Assembly: GCF_021729015.1 (NCBI RefSeq)
Contig: NZ_JAJQQZ010000002.1
Coordinates: 310,001 to 374,000 of the forward strand
Reading direction: 5' to 3'
Length of the DNA stretch: 64,000 nucleotides
DNA from: Halobacterium rubrum
Lineage (GTDB): Archaea; Halobacteriota; Halobacteria; Halobacteriales; Halobacteriaceae
Of this stretch, positions 9,573 through 17,465 are shown piece by piece (within the stretch, counting starts at the first letter, position 1; the number at the start of each line of letters is the position of its first letter). A model generated the notes under the pieces. That model searched no databases. It saw nothing but the letters and a program-made list of their open reading frames with translations, and was not told the DNA's origin. Both the position numbers and the translations under genes were made by a program.

Positions 9573-10012
9573 GGCAGTCCGTTGGCTCGCGGGTCGCAAA
9601 AGCGACCGGGTGTGGACTCGCGGCGCACGGCCACGACGGGACTGGTGGCTGCCGCGAGTATCACTCGTGGCCGGTGGCGGTCCGGCGGCGGGGGAGATAG
9701 CGGAGTGCAGGCCCCGGCACCAGGCCGTCGGAGAGAGTCCGCCGCCGAACGCCCGCGGGACGAGTGGCACGAGTCGTGCCCGTGGGCGACGCCACCGGCC
9801 ACGCAGCAGAGAGTTCCGCCGGAGCACCCCTATCCGTTGCGCCGAACGTGTGACCCGATCCCCGTTTAAGTGACTCTGGCGACAAGGGATAGATACGAGC
9901 GGCGACCTGCGGTCTTCTGCGGAACTCCCGACGCCGAGCAGCGGCGGCCGCGCTGCCGGCACACACCCCCGGAGGCGGCGTGCTCTTTTGTCGGGCTCCC
10001 GTACAGGACTGC
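9573..10012. other. 440-bp gap between nucS and the DsbA-like gene
   Basis: No convincing gene is seen in this stretch. It holds the nucS promoter at its left edge, a GGCACGA/TCGTGCC inverted repeat near 9766-9780, copy 1 of the four-copy element at 9865-9920, and a TATA-like GCTCTTTTG at 9982-9990 about 27 nt before the DsbA-like start. A 48-codon frame runs from the GTG inside copy 1 (9870) to a TGA at 10014-10016, overlapping the next gene start as GTGA. It is Arg/Pro-rich after codon 12 and I do not call it as a gene. Confidence 0.6.
9865..9920 (+). repeat. four-copy intergenic element, copy 1
   Basis: First of four same-strand copies in 2 kb. Each has TTTAAGTG, then CTGGCGACAAGG, then a conserved stretch around AGATACGAGCGG. 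Copy 1 differs from copy 3 by a single base in the first 40 bp. Read from the GTG inside the box, codons 3-6, 8 and 10 are identical in all copies, and codons 9, 11 and 12 vary only at synonymous positions (Tyr, Arg, Arg). In this copy the frame does not stop at codon 18 but continues. It lies 93 nt upstream of the DsbA-like gene. Confidence 0.85.
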
Positions 10013-10642
10013 GTGACGGAATCCATCACCATCTACTCGGACTACGTCTGTCCGTTCTGTTACCTCGGGCGGCAGTCCCTCGAGACCTACCGGGAGACGC
10101 GCGACGACGAGGCAGCCGACCTCGAGATCGACTGGCAGCCGTTCGACCTGCGCAGCCGGCAGCGACGCCCGGACGGCACGCTCGACGAGAGCGTCGACTC
10201 CGGGAAAGACGAGGAGTACTACGAGGAGGCGCGGGAGAACGTCGATCGGCTGCGTGAGGAGTACGGCGCCGACGAGATGAGCACCGACCTGGTCGGCGAC
10301 GTCGACGGCTTCCAGGCGCAGGTCGCCTCCCTGTACGTCAAGGAGACGTACCCCGAGCAGTGGCTCGAGTTCGACGAGGCCGTCTTCGCGGCGCTCTGGG
10401 AGGACGAGTGCGACGTCGGCGACGCCGACGTGCTCGCCGACATCGCCGACGACGTCGGGCTGGACGCCGACGAGATCCGGGACGTCGTCGCCGACGAGGC
10501 GTGGCGCGACCGGCTGCGCGACGAGTTTGCGGACGCCCGGGAGTTCGGCATCACTGGCGTCCCGACGTTCGTCTACGACGGCCACGGCGCGCGCGGCGCG
10601 GTGCCGCCGAACCAGCTCGAGCGGCTGGTCGAGGGCGTCTGA
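10013..10642 (+). CDS. DsbA family (FrnE-like) thiol oxidoreductase
   Basis: Thioredoxin-fold protein of 209 residues with active-site CPFC at 13-16 in YSDYVCPFCYLG, a large alpha-helical insertion (about 50-150), and the cis-Pro motif GVPTFVYDG near 180. This is the FrnE/DsbA layout: cytoplasmic, with no signal peptide. Likely roles are disulfide exchange or glutathione-like conjugate chemistry. The GTG at 10013 is supported by a TATA-like element about 27 nt upstream and by the start VTESITIYSDY typical of the family. The stop of a short upstream frame overlaps this start as GTGA. Confidence 0.85.
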   Translation: MTESITIYSDYVCPFCYLGRQSLETYRETRDDEAADLEIDWQPFDLRSRQRRPDGTLDESVDSGKDEEYYEEARENVDRLREEYGADEMSTDLVGDVDGFQAQVASLYVKETYPEQWLEFDEAVFAALWEDECDVGDADVLADIADDVGLDADEIRDVVADEAWRDRLRDEFADAREFGITGVPTFVYDGHGARGAVPPNQLERLVEGV

Positions 10643-10663
10643 GGCGACGAGCGGCGACCGCAG

Positions 10664-11425
10664 TTACGTCTCTTCGAGGAATGCCCGGGCGCCGGCCCGG
10701 AGGTGGCCGACGTCGGTGCCGGCGACGACGAAGTCCATCCCCCAGTCGTCGCGCCGGACGGTGATTTCTTCTGGAGTGGTGGCGAGCGTGCCGACGGGGA
10801 CGCCCTCGTCGTCGGCGGCAGCGACGACGGCTTCGACCGCTTCTCGGAAGTCGGGCGCGTCGAAGTCGCCGAACGCGCCGAGGCGCGCGGAGAGGTCCGC
10901 CGGACCGACGAACAGGGCGTCGAGGCCGTCGATGGCCGCGATATCGTCGGCGTCGGCGACGGCGCCCGGGGTCTCTATCTGGAGAATCGTCGCGACGTCG
11001 TCGTTCGCGCTCTCGACGTACTCGCCGAGGTCGCTGCCGTAGCCCGAGGCCCGGCCACCAGCGACGCCGCGGCGGCCCTCTGGCGGGTAGCGGGTGGCGG
11101 CGACCGCCTCGCGGGCCTCGGCCGCAGACTCGACCTGTGGTACGACGACGCCGGCGACGCCGAGGTCGAGCACGCGCCGAATCTCGGCGGCGTCGGCGCC
11201 GCTGACCCGGACCACGGGGTCGGCGTTCCCGTCGGACGCGGCGACCGCGCGCACGCCGTCGGCGAGGTCGCCGATGGTGTTCTCGGAGTGTTCGCCGTCC
11301 AGCACCACGAAGTCGAAGGCCTCGGCGGCCAGCAGTTCCGCGACGGCGGGGTGGCCGACTGTCGACCACGCCCCGACCGGGGCGTCGCCGTCCCGAAGCG
11401 CCGCTGCGAGCGAGCCAGTGTGCAT
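10664..11425 (-). CDS. HpcH/HpaI family aldolase
   Basis: Class II (metal-dependent) aldolase of the HpcH/HpaI family, 253 residues, in TIM-barrel form. Landmarks are DFVVLDGEHSENT near 37 (the substrate/metal Glu-His region), GVVVPQVESAAEA near 110, and IETPGAVADADDIAAIDGLDALFVGPADLS at about 150-178 with the metal-binding Glu. The family cleaves 2-keto-3-deoxy or 4-hydroxy-2-oxo acids to pyruvate plus an aldehyde; the physiological substrate is not clear. The ATG at 11425 follows a GGCTTTGCC box by about 27 nt. It is convergent with the DsbA-like gene. Confidence 0.85.
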   Translation of the reverse strand: MHTGSLAAALRDGDAPVGAWSTVGHPAVAELLAAEAFDFVVLDGEHSENTIGDLADGVRAVAASDGNADPVVRVSGADAAEIRRVLDLGVAGVVVPQVESAAEAREAVAATRYPPEGRRGVAGGRASGYGSDLGEYVESANDDVATILQIETPGAVADADDIAAIDGLDALFVGPADLSARLGAFGDFDAPDFREAVEAVVAAADDEGVPVGTLATTPEEITVRRDDWGMDFVVAGTDVGHLRAGARAFLEET

Positions 11426-11518
11426 GCTCGGTGCGTTCGCGCCCGGAGGCAAAGCCGTTCGGCATCCGGCAGCACCGCCGGCGGCGACGGCGGATGTACC
11501 CACCCACCCCCGCAGTTC

Positions 11519-11577
11519 TTTAAGTGATTCTGGCGACAAGGGATAGATATGAGCGACGTGACGCGGCGTTCTGCTGA
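11519..11577 (+). repeat. four-copy intergenic element, copy 2
   Basis: Same TTTAAGTGATTCTGGCGACA start as copy 3. The frame from the GTG at 11524 is 17 codons and stops at TGA 11575-11577. Compared with copy 3 it carries TAT for TAC (Tyr) and CGA for CGG (Arg), both silent in this frame. An ATG at 11549 created by the C-to-T change lies about 28 nt after the TTTAAG box, but the other copies have ACG there. Confidence 0.85.
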
Positions 11578-11642
11578 CTGCTCGCCTCGTAGCCCCGGCC
11601 TCGTCTCCCGTAGCCCGCTCGTGTCGGCCTACCGACTGCTCG

Positions 11643-11701
11643 TTTAAGTGATTCTGGCGACAAGGGATAGATACGAGCGGCGTCGTGCGGTGTTCTGGTG
11701 A
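11643..11701 (+). repeat. four-copy intergenic element, copy 3
   Basis: The 17-codon frame from the GTG at 11648 stops at TGA 11699-11701, the same length as copy 2. Its product is short and basic, with the core LATRDRYERR. The copy begins 124 bp after copy 2. Its codons include ATT, ACA, AGG, GAT and AGA, which are unlike the G/C-ending codons of neighbouring genes. Confidence 0.85.
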
Positions 11702-11802
11702 TTCTTACGTCCCCCAGCAACTGGTCTGTACCCCGAGCAGTTCCGTTCGCGCGCTGCTCGATGTCCCTCCTGCCCGGGTAGCCATCAGCCCGCCGACATT
11801 TC

Positions 11803-11843
11803 TTTAAGTGGTTCTGGCGACAAGGATAAGATACGAGCGGAGA
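11803..11843 (+). repeat. four-copy intergenic element, copy 4 (diverged)
   Basis: Most diverged copy, 160 bp after copy 3 and 76 bp before rpoEps. GAT is replaced by ATA at codon 7 with no change of length, and codon 12 is AGA where the others have CGT or CGA, so Arg is kept by a change at two codon positions. The frame ends at a TAG after 15 codons. Similarity to the other copies is lost after the CGG of codon 11. Confidence 0.75.
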
Positions 11844-11918
11844 TTCTCACGGTAGCGACGCCCACCAGCGGCGTCGCCGGGCCGAGGGTTTATTCGGTGG
11901 AAGCACGGAGCACCGGGT

Positions 11919-12653
11919 ATGCCAGCAGACGCCGGCACCAGCCTCCAGTGGGAGGACCCCGACGACGCCGAGCGCGTCGTCGACACGCGGACCGGCTCCG
12001 GGTCACTGTCCCGCGCGGAAGCGCGCCGCGACTCGACGGTCCGCCAGTGGGGCGTCGTCTCCCCCAGCGCCACCGTCATCGGGCGAGCGGACTCCCCCGA
12101 CGCCGACCTCTCCGACAGCGTGCGGCGGCTGCACGACGAGCGCCACCACGCCACCGAAGGCACCAGCGAGCGCGCGCACCGCCTCGACCGCCTCCGGACC
12201 ACGCAGGCGCTCTGTAACGCCATCGGCGTGACGCCCTGGCAGCGCGACGTCGCGCTCGGCGTGATGGACGAGATCGACCTGACGGCGTTCGGCAGCCAGC
12301 GCGCCATCGAGAAGGTCGCGCTCGTCGTCGTCCGCCACGTCGTCGACGTCGACCGCCGCCAGTACTTCGGTCTCGACGACCTCGACGGCGCCGAGCTCAC
12401 GCAGGGCCGCATGGAGGCGCTGTTCGAACGCTACAAGCGCCACGACGTCACCGACGAGCCGACGTTCCAGCGGCTCGCGGACCGCTACGAGCTCGACCAG
12501 ACGAGCCTGAACCGGCTGCGGCGCGTGCTTACCGACCAGCTCGAGAATGGCCTGCCAGCGTACGGCCGCAACCCCCACCGCGACCCCCACCTGCCGTCGC
12601 TGTCCGAGGAGACGGACGGACGCAGCGGCGACGACGACGCCGGCGACCTGTAG
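11919..12653 (+). CDS. rpoEps: DNA-directed RNA polymerase subunit epsilon (haloarchaeal)
   Basis: Protein of 244 residues matching the haloarchaeal RNA polymerase subunit epsilon. The conserved centre contains RLDRLRTTQALCNAIGVTPW and MDEIDLTAFGSQRAIEKVALVVVRHVVD, with an acidic disordered tail. The predicted role is an auxiliary polymerase component; its biochemical function is not well defined in the family. A TATA-like GTTTATTCG at 11886-11894 lies about 28 nt before the ATG, so it has its own leaderless promoter downstream of repeat copy 4. Confidence 0.85.
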   Translation: MPADAGTSLQWEDPDDAERVVDTRTGSGSLSRAEARRDSTVRQWGVVSPSATVIGRADSPDADLSDSVRRLHDERHHATEGTSERAHRLDRLRTTQALCNAIGVTPWQRDVALGVMDEIDLTAFGSQRAIEKVALVVVRHVVDVDRRQYFGLDDLDGAELTQGRMEALFERYKRHDVTDEPTFQRLADRYELDQTSLNRLRRVLTDQLENGLPAYGRNPHRDPHLPSLSEETDGRSGDDDAGDL

Positions 12654-12658
12654 CCGGG

Positions 12659-12991
12659 TTACGTGTTCTCGTCGAGGAACTGTTCGATTGCGCTCCCGCC
12701 CTGGAAGCCGTCTGCGAGCCGCGCGACCTCCTCGCCGTCCTCGACGAGCACGAGCGTCGGCGCGCTCCGGATCTGCCAGTCCTCGACGAGCGAGACGTCG
12801 TCGCCGGGGTTGGCCATCGCCACGGTGATACCGGTCTCGCGGGCGACGTTGCCCAGCACGGGCTCGATGGCCTGACAGAGCGTGCAGCCCTTCGTGTAGA
12901 ACTCCACGAGGACGCGGTCGTGGGCCGCCAGCACGTCGTCCAGTTCGTCGCCGTCCGCGACGCGGACGGGCTTCTGTCGCTGTTCGGTCAT
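12659..12991 (-). CDS. thioredoxin family protein
   Basis: Small thioredoxin-fold protein of 110 residues. The redox motif CTLC is at 36-39 in FYTKGCTLCQAIEP, and the cis-Pro motif SAPTLVL is near 73. The usual Trp before the first Cys is absent and the dipeptide Thr-Leu is non-standard, so its redox potential may differ from canonical Trx. The ATG at 12991 (MTEQRQKP) is chosen over one nine codons upstream. It is convergent with rpoEps, 5 nt apart. Confidence 0.85.
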   Translation of the reverse strand: MTEQRQKPVRVADGDELDDVLAAHDRVLVEFYTKGCTLCQAIEPVLGNVARETGITVAMANPGDDVSLVEDWQIRSAPTLVLVEDGEEVARLADGFQGGSAIEQFLDENT

Positions 12992-13070
12992 ACGGGTCGA
13001 TAGGCTGCGGAGACGCAAAAGGACTGGTTCGAGGGTGGTCGCCGCCGCGACTCGGCGCCGACGGGAGGCG

Positions 13071-13832
13071 TTACTCCTCGGTCTCTTCGTCGGCGGCCTC
13101 GTCGCCCGCGCCCTCGATCTCGTCGATGTAGGACTGGGACTCCTCGGCGTCGAGCTCGCGGTAGACGCCGGTGTCGGCGTCGACGACGGCGACGCCCACG
13201 CCGTCGCCCTGGAGGGCGCCGTCGCGGCCCTCGTTCAGCGCGCGCAGCGCGAGGTCGATGCCGCCGTCGACGGAGAGGTCGGACTCGTACTCGGCCTCGA
13301 GGAAGTCCTGGATGTCGCCGCGGTTCGACCCGATGGCGACGGCCTTCCACTCGTTGGAGGTGCCGGAGGGGTCCGTCTCGAAGAGCCGGGGTTCGCCGTC
13401 CTCGACGCCCGCGATGAGGAGCGCGACGCCGAACGGTCGCGCGCCGCCGACCTGCGTGTACTGCTGGATGTGGTCGGTGACTTCCTTCGTGAGCGTGCGG
13501 ACGCCGATGGGCTCGTCGTAGCGCACGCGCTCGACCTGGGACTGCTGGCGCGCGAAGTCCACGAGCTGGCGGGCGTCGGCGACGTGGCCGGCGCTGGCGG
13601 CGCCGACGTGGTCGTCGACCTTGTGGAGCTTCTCGACGCTGGAGCCCTCGAGGAGCGGCGACCGCGTCTGCTTGTCGACGACGAGGACGACACCCTCGGG
13701 GGTGCGGACGCCGATGCTCGCCGTCCCTCGCTTCACTGCTTCCCGCGCGTACTCCACCTGATAGAGGCGGCCGTCCGGGGAGAAGATGGTGATTCCCCGG
13801 TCGTAGGCCTGCTGCTGGTTCTGACCCTGCAT
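13071..13832 (-). CDS. psmA: proteasome subunit alpha
   Basis: Alpha subunit of the 20S proteasome, 253 residues. The N-terminal gate and ring segment YDRGITIFSPDGRLYQVEYA is at 10-29, and the family signature RPFGVALLIAG is near 133. It lacks a catalytic Thr1, as expected of an alpha subunit, and ends in an acidic tail. The rings of seven alpha subunits cap the beta-subunit protease and dock ATPases such as PAN. A GGA-rich stretch just before the ATG and a CTTTACG box about 34 nt upstream form the promoter. It is divergent from the Liv operon. Confidence 0.97.
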   Translation of the reverse strand: MQGQNQQQAYDRGITIFSPDGRLYQVEYAREAVKRGTASIGVRTPEGVVLVVDKQTRSPLLEGSSVEKLHKVDDHVGAASAGHVADARQLVDFARQQSQVERVRYDEPIGVRTLTKEVTDHIQQYTQVGGARPFGVALLIAGVEDGEPRLFETDPSGTSNEWKAVAIGSNRGDIQDFLEAEYESDLSVDGGIDLALRALNEGRDGALQGDGVGVAVVDADTGVYRELDAEESQSYIDEIEGAGDEAADEETEE

Positions 13833-14011
13833 GATTTCCTTGCGTGCCTATTCGACCCCCCGACGTAAAGGGCTTTGACTTTCGGCAGGGGTGGGGGTGG
13901 GCGCCGGCCAGTGCGCCCCGTTCCGTTCGAGAACCCGATACGTAGCCCGCGAAACCCACCGAAGGAGGGGCAAGTAGTATATGCGATGCAATCCGATGTA
14001 GAAGTGATACC

Positions 14012-15250
14012 ATGACAAACGACAACAATGGACTGCGTCGGCGGGATGTACTGAAGGGGACCGGCGCGGCCGGCATCCTCGCGACGGCAGGCTGTGTCGA
14101 CCTCGGCGGCGGTGGCGGCGACAGCGGCCCCTACGAGATCGGGATGGTGGACTCCCAGACCGGGTCGCTGTCGGCGTTCGGACAGCGCAACGAACGCGGC
14201 CGCGAACTGGCGCTGGACGACGTCAACGACGTCACCATCGGCGGCCGCGAGCTCTCCATCAGCGTCCAGGACTCCCAGAGCCAGCAACAGGCGGGCGTCA
14301 GCGCCGCCCAGCAGCTCGTCAACCAGGAGGGCGTCCCGTTCCTCATCGGCGCGGTCGGGTCCGGCGTCTCTATCGCCATCTACCAGAGCGTCGTCGAGGG
14401 GACTGACGTCGTCCAGCTCTCCCAGAACTCCACCAGCCCCGCGCTCAGCACCTACCCCGGGTTGCTGCGGATGTCGCCGACCGGCCGCACCCAGTCGACC
14501 GCACTCGCCGACATCATCAGCGAGGACGGCAACGACTCGGTCGCCATCACGTGGGTGAACAACGACTACGGCTCCGGCATCACGGACGCGTTCGTCGACG
14601 CCTACGACGGTGAAGTCGTCTACAACTCCTCGCACGACCAGGGGCAATCCTCGTACAGCAACGTCGTCAGTCAGATGGCGAACACCGACGCGGGCGCGTG
14701 GCTGTTCGTCACCTACCAGCCGGAGTTCACGACGATGGCCCAGGAGGCGTTCAGCAGCGGCGTCGAAGCACAGGCGGACTGGTACGGCGCCGACTCGGTG
14801 CAGGGGTCGGACGTGCTCGTGAACACGCCCGAGGGGAGTCTCGACGGCATGAAGGTGGTGTTGCCGTCGGCGGCCGTCGACCAGGACAACTACCAGTCGT
14901 TCGCCACCGACTTCGAGGACGAGTACGGCTCGTCGCCGACGGCGTGGTCGGCGTACTCCTACGACTGCGTGGTGACGGCCGCCCTCACCATCCAGGCCGC
15001 CGACGAGTTCACGGGCGCCGCGCTCGGCGACGTCATCCGGGACGTCACCCGGCCGGAGGGCGAGGAGGTGTTCTCCTTCGAGGCGGCCAGCGAGATTCTG
15101 GCGGACGGCGGCGGACCCAGCGACGTCGACTACCAGGGCGTCAGCGGCCCCATCGACTTCGACGAGAACGGGGACCCCGTGGCGTACCTCCAGGTGTACA
15201 CGGTCGAGGACCACGAGTACGTCTCGTCGGGCTTCGTCACGGGCGAGTAG
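14012..15250 (+). CDS. Liv-type ABC transporter substrate-binding lipoprotein
   Basis: Periplasmic-binding-protein-like component, 412 residues. The N-terminus has a Tat motif RRRDVLKG at 9-16 and a lipobox ending at Cys28, so it is probably exported folded and lipid-anchored on the cell surface. The mature part is a type I binding protein of the Leu/Ile/Val or urea/amide (FmdD) group, with an LSVYD-like pattern replaced by the SQNSTSPALS substrate loop near 140. The TATA-like AGTATATGC at about 13976-13984 is the operon promoter. It is the first of five genes livK-H-M-G-F in order. Confidence 0.9.
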   Translation: MTNDNNGLRRRDVLKGTGAAGILATAGCVDLGGGGGDSGPYEIGMVDSQTGSLSAFGQRNERGRELALDDVNDVTIGGRELSISVQDSQSQQQAGVSAAQQLVNQEGVPFLIGAVGSGVSIAIYQSVVEGTDVVQLSQNSTSPALSTYPGLLRMSPTGRTQSTALADIISEDGNDSVAITWVNNDYGSGITDAFVDAYDGEVVYNSSHDQGQSSYSNVVSQMANTDAGAWLFVTYQPEFTTMAQEAFSSGVEAQADWYGADSVQGSDVLVNTPEGSLDGMKVVLPSAAVDQDNYQSFATDFEDEYGSSPTAWSAYSYDCVVTAALTIQAADEFTGAALGDVIRDVTRPEGEEVFSFEAASEILADGGGPSDVDYQGVSGPIDFDENGDPVAYLQVYTVEDHEYVSSGFVTGE

Positions 15251-15260
15251 CCCCCTGCCT

Positions 15261-16271
15261 ATGCTCGCTACTCTCGTCGCGCAACCGAGCGGCGGTGTCG
15301 TCGCCGGTGCAGCGCTCGCACCGGGGCTCGCAGTCGGCGGGCTCGACTACGTCCCGCAGCTGCTGAACTACTTCGTGAACGGGCTGGTGTTCTCGGCCAT
15401 CATCGTGCTGGGCGGCATCGGGCTGTCGCTCGTCTACTCCATCGCCGACTTCGCGAACTTCGCGCACGGCGACACGATGACCGTCGGCGCGTACGCCGGA
15501 CTCGTCACGCTGGGCGCCGTCGGCACCGCCGGCCCCCAACTGCTCGCGCTCCCGCTGGGGTTCTACGCGGCGCTGCTGGCCGGCATCGCGGCGGCCGCCG
15601 TCGTCGCCGTCGCCACGCACTACTTCATCTACCGGCCGCTGGACACGGACTCCATCGGTCTGCTCATCACGAGCATCGGCGTGGCGTTCGTCTACCGGGC
15701 GGTCGTCCAGCTCCAGTTCGGCACGGACTTCACCGAGTACGACGTCGCCGTGCTCCGACCGGTTCCGTGGATCGAGGCCGCTACCGGCATCACCATCACC
15801 GAACACGAGCTGGCCATCGTGCTCGTCGCGGCCGTGCTCGTCGCGGCGCTGCACGTCGTCCTCCAGTACACGACGCTCGGCCGGACGATGCGCGCGACCG
15901 CGGACAACGAGGACCTCGCGAAGGTCTCGGGCATCCGCACGGAGCGCGTCATCACGTCGATGTGGGTCATCGGCGCCGGGCTCGCGGGCGCCGGCGGCGT
16001 GTTCCTCGGGCTGTACAACCAGCTCGGCCCCCGGATGGGGTTCGACCTCCTGCTGGTCATCTTCGCCGCCGTCATCCTCGGTGGCATCGGCAGCGTCTAC
16101 GGCGCGATGCTCGGCGGCGTCGTCATCGGGATGGTGAACCGCCTGACGCCCGTGCTCTCGGACGTCGGGCTCCCCATCGAGCCGGCGTACGCCAACGCCA
16201 TCGCGTTCGTCATCATGGTGTTCGTGTTGCTCGTGCGGCCGACCGGCATCGCCGGGGAGGGGGTGTCGTAG
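15261..16271 (+). CDS. livH: branched-chain amino acid-type ABC transporter permease (LivH)
   Basis: Inner-membrane permease of 336 residues with eight or nine hydrophobic segments. It carries the LivH hallmarks GLSLVYSIADFANFAHGD near 56-73 and GRTMRATADNEDLAKVSGI near 211-229, the cytoplasmic loop that contacts the ATPase. It forms a heterodimer with the permease encoded next. It begins 10 nt after the binding-protein stop, and its stop abuts the ATG of livM. The substrate may be branched-chain amino acids, amides or urea. Confidence 0.9.
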   Translation: MLATLVAQPSGGVVAGAALAPGLAVGGLDYVPQLLNYFVNGLVFSAIIVLGGIGLSLVYSIADFANFAHGDTMTVGAYAGLVTLGAVGTAGPQLLALPLGFYAALLAGIAAAAVVAVATHYFIYRPLDTDSIGLLITSIGVAFVYRAVVQLQFGTDFTEYDVAVLRPVPWIEAATGITITEHELAIVLVAAVLVAALHVVLQYTTLGRTMRATADNEDLAKVSGIRTERVITSMWVIGAGLAGAGGVFLGLYNQLGPRMGFDLLLVIFAAVILGGIGSVYGAMLGGVVIGMVNRLTPVLSDVGLPIEPAYANAIAFVIMVFVLLVRPTGIAGEGVS

Positions 16272-17465
16272 ATGGCCGACGACAGCCACGAGCCCGAGGA
16301 CGACATCGAGCCCGAGGGCGCCGACGACGGCAGCAGCGCTGAAGCCGGCGGGAACGGACCCGGGGGCAGCAGGTCTGCGTTCGAAGGCGGCGTGGACACC
16401 AGCCAGCGCCGCGTCGAACGCCTCACCAACTACGGCATCGCCGCCGCCGCGGTCGCACTGCTCGCTGGCGTGCTCGTCGGGCTGGTGTCGCCGACGTACC
16501 TCCTGTTCCTGGTGTCGCTGGCGGGCATGTACGCGCTGCTGTCGCTGGGCCTGAACGTCCAGTGGGGGTACGCCGGCCTCATCAACTTCAGCGTCGCGGC
16601 GTTCTTCGGTCTCGGCGCGTACGTCCCCGCGTTGCTGTCCGCGAGCGGGTCGCCGCTCCCGTGGGACGTCTCACCCATCGCCGGCCTGTTCGTCGCCGTC
16701 GCGGCGACCGTCGTGCTCGCGCTCGCCATCGGCATCCCGACGCTGAGTCTGCGCGAGGACTACCTCGCCATCGCCAGCCTCGGGCTCGCCGAAGTGCTGC
16801 GGCTCGTCGTCCGCAACCAGCAGTCGTGGACGAACGGCACGAACGGCATCGGCGGCATCCCCCTGTTCTTCGAGGGGGTGCCGGTCCTCGGGACGTTCGC
16901 CAGCGACGTCGGGACCGTCGACCTCGGCATCTACACGCTCGGCTACCAGTTCTGGAACGGGCTCCTGAACTTCGCCATCGTCGCCGGGTTCGTCGTCGTG
17001 TCCTACGTCGTGTTGCGACGCGTCCACCGGTCGCCGTGGGGCCGCGTGCTGCGGACCATCCGCAGCGACGAGGACCTGGCGGAGGCGCTTGGGAAGAACA
17101 CGTACGCGTTCCGGATGCAGGCGTTCGTGCTCGGAAGCGTCGTCGCGATGCTGGCGGGCGTCTACTACTCGTACTCGAACTACTTCATCACGCCCGGCAT
17201 CTTCGACCCCATCTTCACGTTCTACGCGTGGATCGCCGTGATTCTGGGCGGCAGCGGCTCGAACCGCGGCGCGCTGTTCGGCGGTGTCGTCATCGTCGCC
17301 ATCGTCGAGGGGTCCCGCGGGCTCGGCGTCGGGGCGTCCTGGCGGCTGTTCGCCGTCGGCGCGCTCATCATCGCCGTGATGCGGTTCCGGCCGCAGGGCG
17401 TGTTGCCGCCCCGCAAAGAGCTCATCTGGCCGGGCGCGCACCGCGGGGGTGAGACGGATGAGTGA
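16272..17465 (+). CDS. livM: branched-chain amino acid-type ABC transporter permease (LivM)
   Basis: Second permease, 397 residues. A long hydrophilic acidic N-terminus (about 50 residues) is followed by the LivM core: MYALLSLGLNVQWGYAGLINFS, then LSLREDYLAIASLGLAEVLRL, then the coupling loop SPWGRVLRTIRSDEDLAEALGKN near 250-275. The acidic Asp/Glu/Gly-rich leader is unusual but common as a halophilic adaptation. The last codons overlap the ATG of livG by 8 nt, which points to translational coupling. Confidence 0.9.
   Translation: MADDSHEPEDDIEPEGADDGSSAEAGGNGPGGSRSAFEGGVDTSQRRVERLTNYGIAAAAVALLAGVLVGLVSPTYLLFLVSLAGMYALLSLGLNVQWGYAGLINFSVAAFFGLGAYVPALLSASGSPLPWDVSPIAGLFVAVAATVVLALAIGIPTLSLREDYLAIASLGLAEVLRLVVRNQQSWTNGTNGIGGIPLFFEGVPVLGTFASDVGTVDLGIYTLGYQFWNGLLNFAIVAGFVVVSYVVLRRVHRSPWGRVLRTIRSDEDLAEALGKNTYAFRMQAFVLGSVVAMLAGVYYSYSNYFITPGIFDPIFTFYAWIAVILGGSGSNRGALFGGVVIVAIVEGSRGLGVGASWRLFAVGALIIAVMRFRPQGVLPPRKELIWPGAHRGGETDE

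Larger units (their letters stand above)
11426..11918. other. 493-bp intergenic stretch with three copies of the repeat element
   Basis: Apart from the promoter of the aldolase gene at the left and that of rpoEps at the right, this stretch is occupied by copies 2, 3 and 4 of the element, starting at 11519, 11643 and 11803. A C-rich run ACCCACCCACCCCCGC precedes copy 2 at 11498-11513. I see no ORF longer than about 32 codons worth calling, and no tRNA-like fold. Confidence 0.6.

Noticed and set aside
9573-9864. Stable RNA (RNase P or SRP RNA) in the gap after nucS
   Set aside because: None of the conserved RNase P or SRP RNA cores that I know is visible, and no tRNA arm or CCA-flanked fold is seen.
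9870-10016. 48-codon ORF from repeat copy 1 ending GTGA over the DsbA-like start
   Set aside because: Only the first 12 codons match the other copies; the rest is Arg/Pro-rich. The DsbA-like gene has its own TATA-like box 27 nt upstream, so coupling is not needed.
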